Below, in pieces: positions 61,216 through 64,000 of a DNA stretch of 64,000 nt; positions within the stretch are counted from its first letter, which is position 1, and each line of letters starts with the position of its first letter. The stretch covers positions 1 through 64,000 of the forward strand of contig CBFDEC010000003.1 in assembly GCA_965603725.1 (NCBI GenBank), given 5' to 3'. The DNA is from JAGGSN01 sp965603725. GTDB lineage: Bacteria; Zixibacteria; MSB-5A5; UBA10806; 4484-95. Below the pieces are notes generated by a model. It was not told where the DNA came from. It made no database searches and saw only the letters and a list, made by a program, of their open reading frames with translations. Made by a program: the position numbers and the translations under genes.

Positions 61216-62388
61216 ATGTGGCTCGTTTTTTTATTGGTTTTGGTTTTTTTTGCTTACGGTGTATTCGAATACAGGCGTCATAGCTATAACATTAACCAGA
61301 TTCCGATACGTATCCATATTAATGGGACTCGGGGCAAATCATCTGTAACCCGTTTGATTGGCGGCGGTTTGAAAGATGGAAACAAGCGAGTTTTTATAAA
61401 AACCACAGGTTCCAGGCCTCGAATCATTGATATTGATGGCAATGAATTTCCAATTGGAAGAGTCGGAGCGGCCAATATAATCGAACAGCTTAAGATTACT
61501 CGTCAGGCCGTTGTCGATAAGGCCGAATACTTTATCGTGGAATGCATGGCGTTGTTTCCAGGCCTTCAGTATATTACAGAACATCAAATGGTCCGTTCTC
61601 AGGTGGGAATTATCACGAATATCCGGGAGGATCACCTTGATGTTATGGGCCCGTTGGTTGAAGATGTAGCAGATGCTATATGCAACACAATCCCTAAAAA
61701 CGGGATTCTTTTTACTGCCGAGACAAGATTCTTGGAGATGATCCAGAAACGGGCTTCCGCATTGGGGACCAAAGTTATCAGGGTAAATCCGGAATCCATC
61801 AGCGCTGAAGATTTGAGCGGATTGTCCTATCTTGAACATAAAGATAATATGGCCATAGCACTGGCAGTTTGCGAGCATTTTGGGGTGGATAAAAAATCTG
61901 CTTTGAAAGGAATGTATGCGATCAAATCCGATTTCGGCTCTATGAAAAAATATACTCTGAAAATCAATGATAAGACAATTGAATTCATCAATGCCTTTGC
62001 CGCGAACGATCCTGACAGCTATCGCACTATCTGGGAAATGTTTCACCTTCACAGGAACGCCGACAAAAAACTGATTGTTTTGATTAATTCGCGCCGCGAT
62101 CGGATTCAGCGGGCAGAACAGCTTGGCGAATTAATAGCCAGGGAACTGGAAGGGGACTATTTTATAGTTTGCGGCGAATATACTCATCCCCTTGTGCACC
62201 GGGCGATCAAGAGCGGTTTATCGCCTGATTTAATAAAAGATATGAGAAAAAATTCAATCGATGAAATTTTTAATTTTATTTACGACCTCACAATCAAGGA
62301 ATCCATGGTTATCGGAATTGGTAATATTGTGGGGTTGGGTGAGGAAATCGTAGGCTATTTTGTAAACAAAGGGAGAATGGTTGCCTGA
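61216..62388 (+). CDS. pgsB: Poly-gamma-glutamate synthase PgsB (CapB)
   Basis: A 390-aa Mur-ligase-like amide ligase, which polymerises glutamate through ATP-activated gamma-carboxyl groups. An N-terminal membrane helix (1-18) is followed by the P-loop INGTRGKSSVTR (35-46) and the family blocks VVDKAEYFIVECMAL, TNIREDHLDVMGP and GMYAIKSDFG. A GGAGAGGAG Shine-Dalgarno stretch lies some 20 bases before the ATG. It overlaps pgsC. The product is a capsule or released polymer. Confidence 0.93.
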   Translation: MWLVFLLVLVFFAYGVFEYRRHSYNINQIPIRIHINGTRGKSSVTRLIGGGLKDGNKRVFIKTTGSRPRIIDIDGNEFPIGRVGAANIIEQLKITRQAVVDKAEYFIVECMALFPGLQYITEHQMVRSQVGIITNIREDHLDVMGPLVEDVADAICNTIPKNGILFTAETRFLEMIQKRASALGTKVIRVNPESISAEDLSGLSYLEHKDNMAIALAVCEHFGVDKKSALKGMYAIKSDFGSMKKYTLKINDKTIEFINAFAANDPDSYRTIWEMFHLHRNADKKLIVLINSRRDRIQRAEQLGELIARELEGDYFIVCGEYTHPLVHRAIKSGLSPDLIKDMRKNSIDEIFNFIYDLTIKESMVIGIGNIVGLGEEIVGYFVNKGRMVA

Positions 62389-62845
62389 ATCAACTTTAAT
62401 AATGCAGGCTATCGGATTGGGGCTCGTCCTGAGTTTGATATTCTCGGAGACCCTTGGCCTGGCTGCCGGTGGTATGGTTGTTCCCGGTTATATTGCGCTG
62501 ATGATTCATCAGCCTTTGAGAATACTGGGAACAATTATCGTAGCGTTACTAACATTCTTTACAGTTAAACTGCTGTCGAATTACATGTTTCTGTATGGCA
62601 GACGGCGTACTGTGATGATCATTATGGTAGGTTTTTGTTTCGGTTGGGCGTCCCGTGAATTTTTTGTAATTACTCCATCCGGACTGACGGTTGAATTTCA
62701 AGCTATCGGTTATATTATTCCCGGTCTGATCGCCAACTGGATGGAGCGTCAGGGCGTCGTTCAGACAATATCCATGATGATTGTGGCCGGCGTTCTGGTA
62801 AGGATGTTTCTTATGATATTTTCTGGCGGGGAGGTGATATTATGA
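62381..62845 (+). CDS. pgsC: Poly-gamma-glutamate biosynthesis protein PgsC (CapC)
   Basis: A 154-aa integral membrane protein with about four to five segments, matching PgsC: LGLVLSLIFSETLGLAAGGM, VVPGYIALMIHQPLRILG, FFTVKLLSNYMFLYGRRR. It forms the membrane complex with PgsB. The TTG at 62381 overlaps the pgsB end; ATG 62402 (MQAIGLG) is an alternative start. It overlaps pgsW by four bases. Confidence 0.9.
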   Translation: MPESTLIMQAIGLGLVLSLIFSETLGLAAGGMVVPGYIALMIHQPLRILGTIIVALLTFFTVKLLSNYMFLYGRRRTVMIIMVGFCFGWASREFFVITPSGLTVEFQAIGYIIPGLIANWMERQGVVQTISMMIVAGVLVRMFLMIFSGGEVIL

Positions 62846-63984
62846 GGCGACAGATTGGCAAACCCTCATACTTACTTTTAGTATTTTTAGCTTTGCTGTC
62901 TTTGTTTTTATTTTATCTGGCGGAGAAATCTCAAACGCCCCGCAGGGCCGCTTATTACAATCAAAAAATAGAAGCCGCTCAGCTTGCTAAAGACGCCCAG
63001 GAGATTATCAAGAAGGAACTTAGCAAGCATGGTTATGTTATCGATATTCAAAATGATCCCCATTTATCCGGTCTTATTGGTTCGCAGTATTCGAAAATCA
63101 CTACCGACCGGGGCTATATTCGCGACAAGTTGATTTCAACTAATACCAATAATGCGGCGGTCTTAATTGATCTGTATTACAGAGCCGGTTTGAGGCCGGG
63201 TGATTATGTAGCGGTGACTCTTACCGGTTCATTTCCGGGTATGAACATAGCGGTTTTGGCCGCCTGTAAAATAATGGGGCTTAAACCGGTAATAATAACG
63301 TCTGTGGGCGCCTCTACCTGGGGAGCCAACTGGGAAGAACTAACCTGGCTGGACATGGAATCTGTTTTAATTGAAAACAACATCTGGTCATATAAATCAA
63401 CTGCCGCATCTTTGGGAGGCGGCAACGATCATGGCCGCGGGCTTTCTCCTGAGGGTAGAACTTTGCTTAAGAAAGCTATTGATAGAAACGAAGTGGAGTT
63501 TATATCATCGATTGATGATGAGACGCGGTCCGGCTCACTGCATAAAAATATCGAAAAAAGAATAGAGATATTCGATCGAGTGAAAGGAAATAATAGATAT
63601 AAAGCTGTTATCAATGTCGGCGGCGGTCTGGCGGCTGTCGGATCCTCCCAGAACGGAAGACTGATTCCTCCTGGCTACAATGCCCGGCTGTATGAAAGAC
63701 AGCTTCCCGCTGAAGGCGCCATTACCATACTGGCTAAACGGCTTATCCCAGTCATTCATCTGCTTCAGCTTTCACAGTTTGCCGAACGATATAATTTGCC
63801 GGTTGAAATTACCGATGAACCTAAAATAGGCGAGGGACCGGTTTATGTTCAAGAGAGGTACTCTATTGCCACAACAATAATGTATACGGTAATACTCGTG
63901 GTAGTACTCTGGGGCGCGATACGAATCGATTTCAGATATTATATTTATAGAAACAAACATTTATTCGTGCGAAAAAACCGGTGA
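62842..63984 (+). CDS. pgsW: Poly-gamma-glutamate system protein PgsW
   Basis: A 380-aa protein of the poly-gamma-glutamate system family that accompanies pgsBC in candidate phyla and some anaerobes. It has an N-terminal membrane helix (about 10-27), a central domain with GLRPGDYVAVTLTGSFPGMNIA and VGASTWGANWEELTWLDMES, and a C-terminal membrane helix (TTIMYTVILVVVLWGAI). The exact biochemical role is not known. It starts inside pgsC. Confidence 0.82.
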   Translation: MRRQIGKPSYLLLVFLALLSLFLFYLAEKSQTPRRAAYYNQKIEAAQLAKDAQEIIKKELSKHGYVIDIQNDPHLSGLIGSQYSKITTDRGYIRDKLISTNTNNAAVLIDLYYRAGLRPGDYVAVTLTGSFPGMNIAVLAACKIMGLKPVIITSVGASTWGANWEELTWLDMESVLIENNIWSYKSTAASLGGGNDHGRGLSPEGRTLLKKAIDRNEVEFISSIDDETRSGSLHKNIEKRIEIFDRVKGNNRYKAVINVGGGLAAVGSSQNGRLIPPGYNARLYERQLPAEGAITILAKRLIPVIHLLQLSQFAERYNLPVEITDEPKIGEGPVYVQERYSIATTIMYTVILVVVLWGAIRIDFRYYIYRNKHLFVRKNR

Positions 63985-63994
63985 CGAGGATAAT

Positions 63995-64000
63995 ATGAAA
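63995..64000 (+). CDS. Start of a further gene, cut by the window end
   Basis: GAGGA lies just before an ATG at 63995, 11 bases after the pgsW stop, so the pgs operon very likely continues. Only two codons are visible, so no product can be named. Confidence 0.4.

Noticed and set aside
1..64000. CRISPR arrays, tRNA, rRNA or prophage genes
   Set aside because: No regularly spaced direct repeats, rRNA cores, recognisable tRNA T-arms or phage structural genes were found in the window by eye.

Overview
The window (about 43% GC by eye) looks like chromosomal DNA of an uncultivated, probably anaerobic, two-membrane bacterium of the FCB superphylum; a Zixibacteria-like lineage is my best guess. Evidence for this: secreted proteins end in YPNPFN/FlgD-like sorting tails; the primary-type sigma factor is short (284 aa), as in Bacteroidetes relatives; there is a TonB-dependent receptor and several predicted outer-membrane barrels; an NfnAB-type electron-bifurcating pair and a selenocysteine system are present; and a DivIVA protein and a DUF1385 protein sit in housekeeping operons. 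No tRNA, rRNA, CRISPR array, transposase gene or phage module was recognised.

Layout. 0.2-19.3 kb is almost all minus strand: an MBL-fold nuclease with an adenosine-specific kinase; yggS-divIVA-punA-ileS-dksA-like-lspA-rluD; rpmE-DUF1385-prfA; a cobalamin-riboswitch operon with a BtuB-like receptor and a surface beta-propeller; a protein with three Myb/SANT-like repeats; and glmM-glmS. 19.5-24.5 kb is plus strand: a MATE transporter, a lone receiver protein, and an ECF sigma operon with a DUF4097 protein and a bactofilin-like membrane protein. 25-36 kb holds the primary-type sigma factor, three separate HtrA/Deg proteases, a Spy-like protein, nfnAB and a repeat-domain lipoprotein. 36-42.4 kb is a tightly overlapping selD-selA-selB-amidohydrolase-nitroreductase operon in which selD carries an in-frame UGA at its catalytic residue. 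42.4-44.3 kb is an AT-rich two-gene insert (DNA methyltransferase plus a broken predicted nuclease). 44.5-54.6 kb holds rnr, a sigma-54 activator, three envelope genes (one interrupted by TGA), a dGTPase, a CoiA-like nuclease and a squalene-synthase-like enzyme. 55-64 kb holds a secreted M14 carboxypeptidase, holA, an ECF sigma/anti-sigma pair and the start of a poly-gamma-glutamate operon (pgsBCW).

Intergenic spaces carry many short non-coding inverted-repeat elements. One family occurs twice (24.7 and 60.9 kb) with matching terminal inverted repeats of about 21 bp. These behave like MITE or REP sequences mobilised from elsewhere.

Most notable observations: the B12 locus that pairs a riboswitch-controlled receptor with a propeller carrying a sorting tail (a BtuG-like arrangement); an IleRS whose HIGH motif is changed to GFHH; the UGA-containing selD with a candidate SECIS; the restriction-modification-like pair whose nuclease is cut by a nonsense codon; two genes with no ordinary start codon; three HtrA paralogues within 10 kb; and the two-copy MITE.
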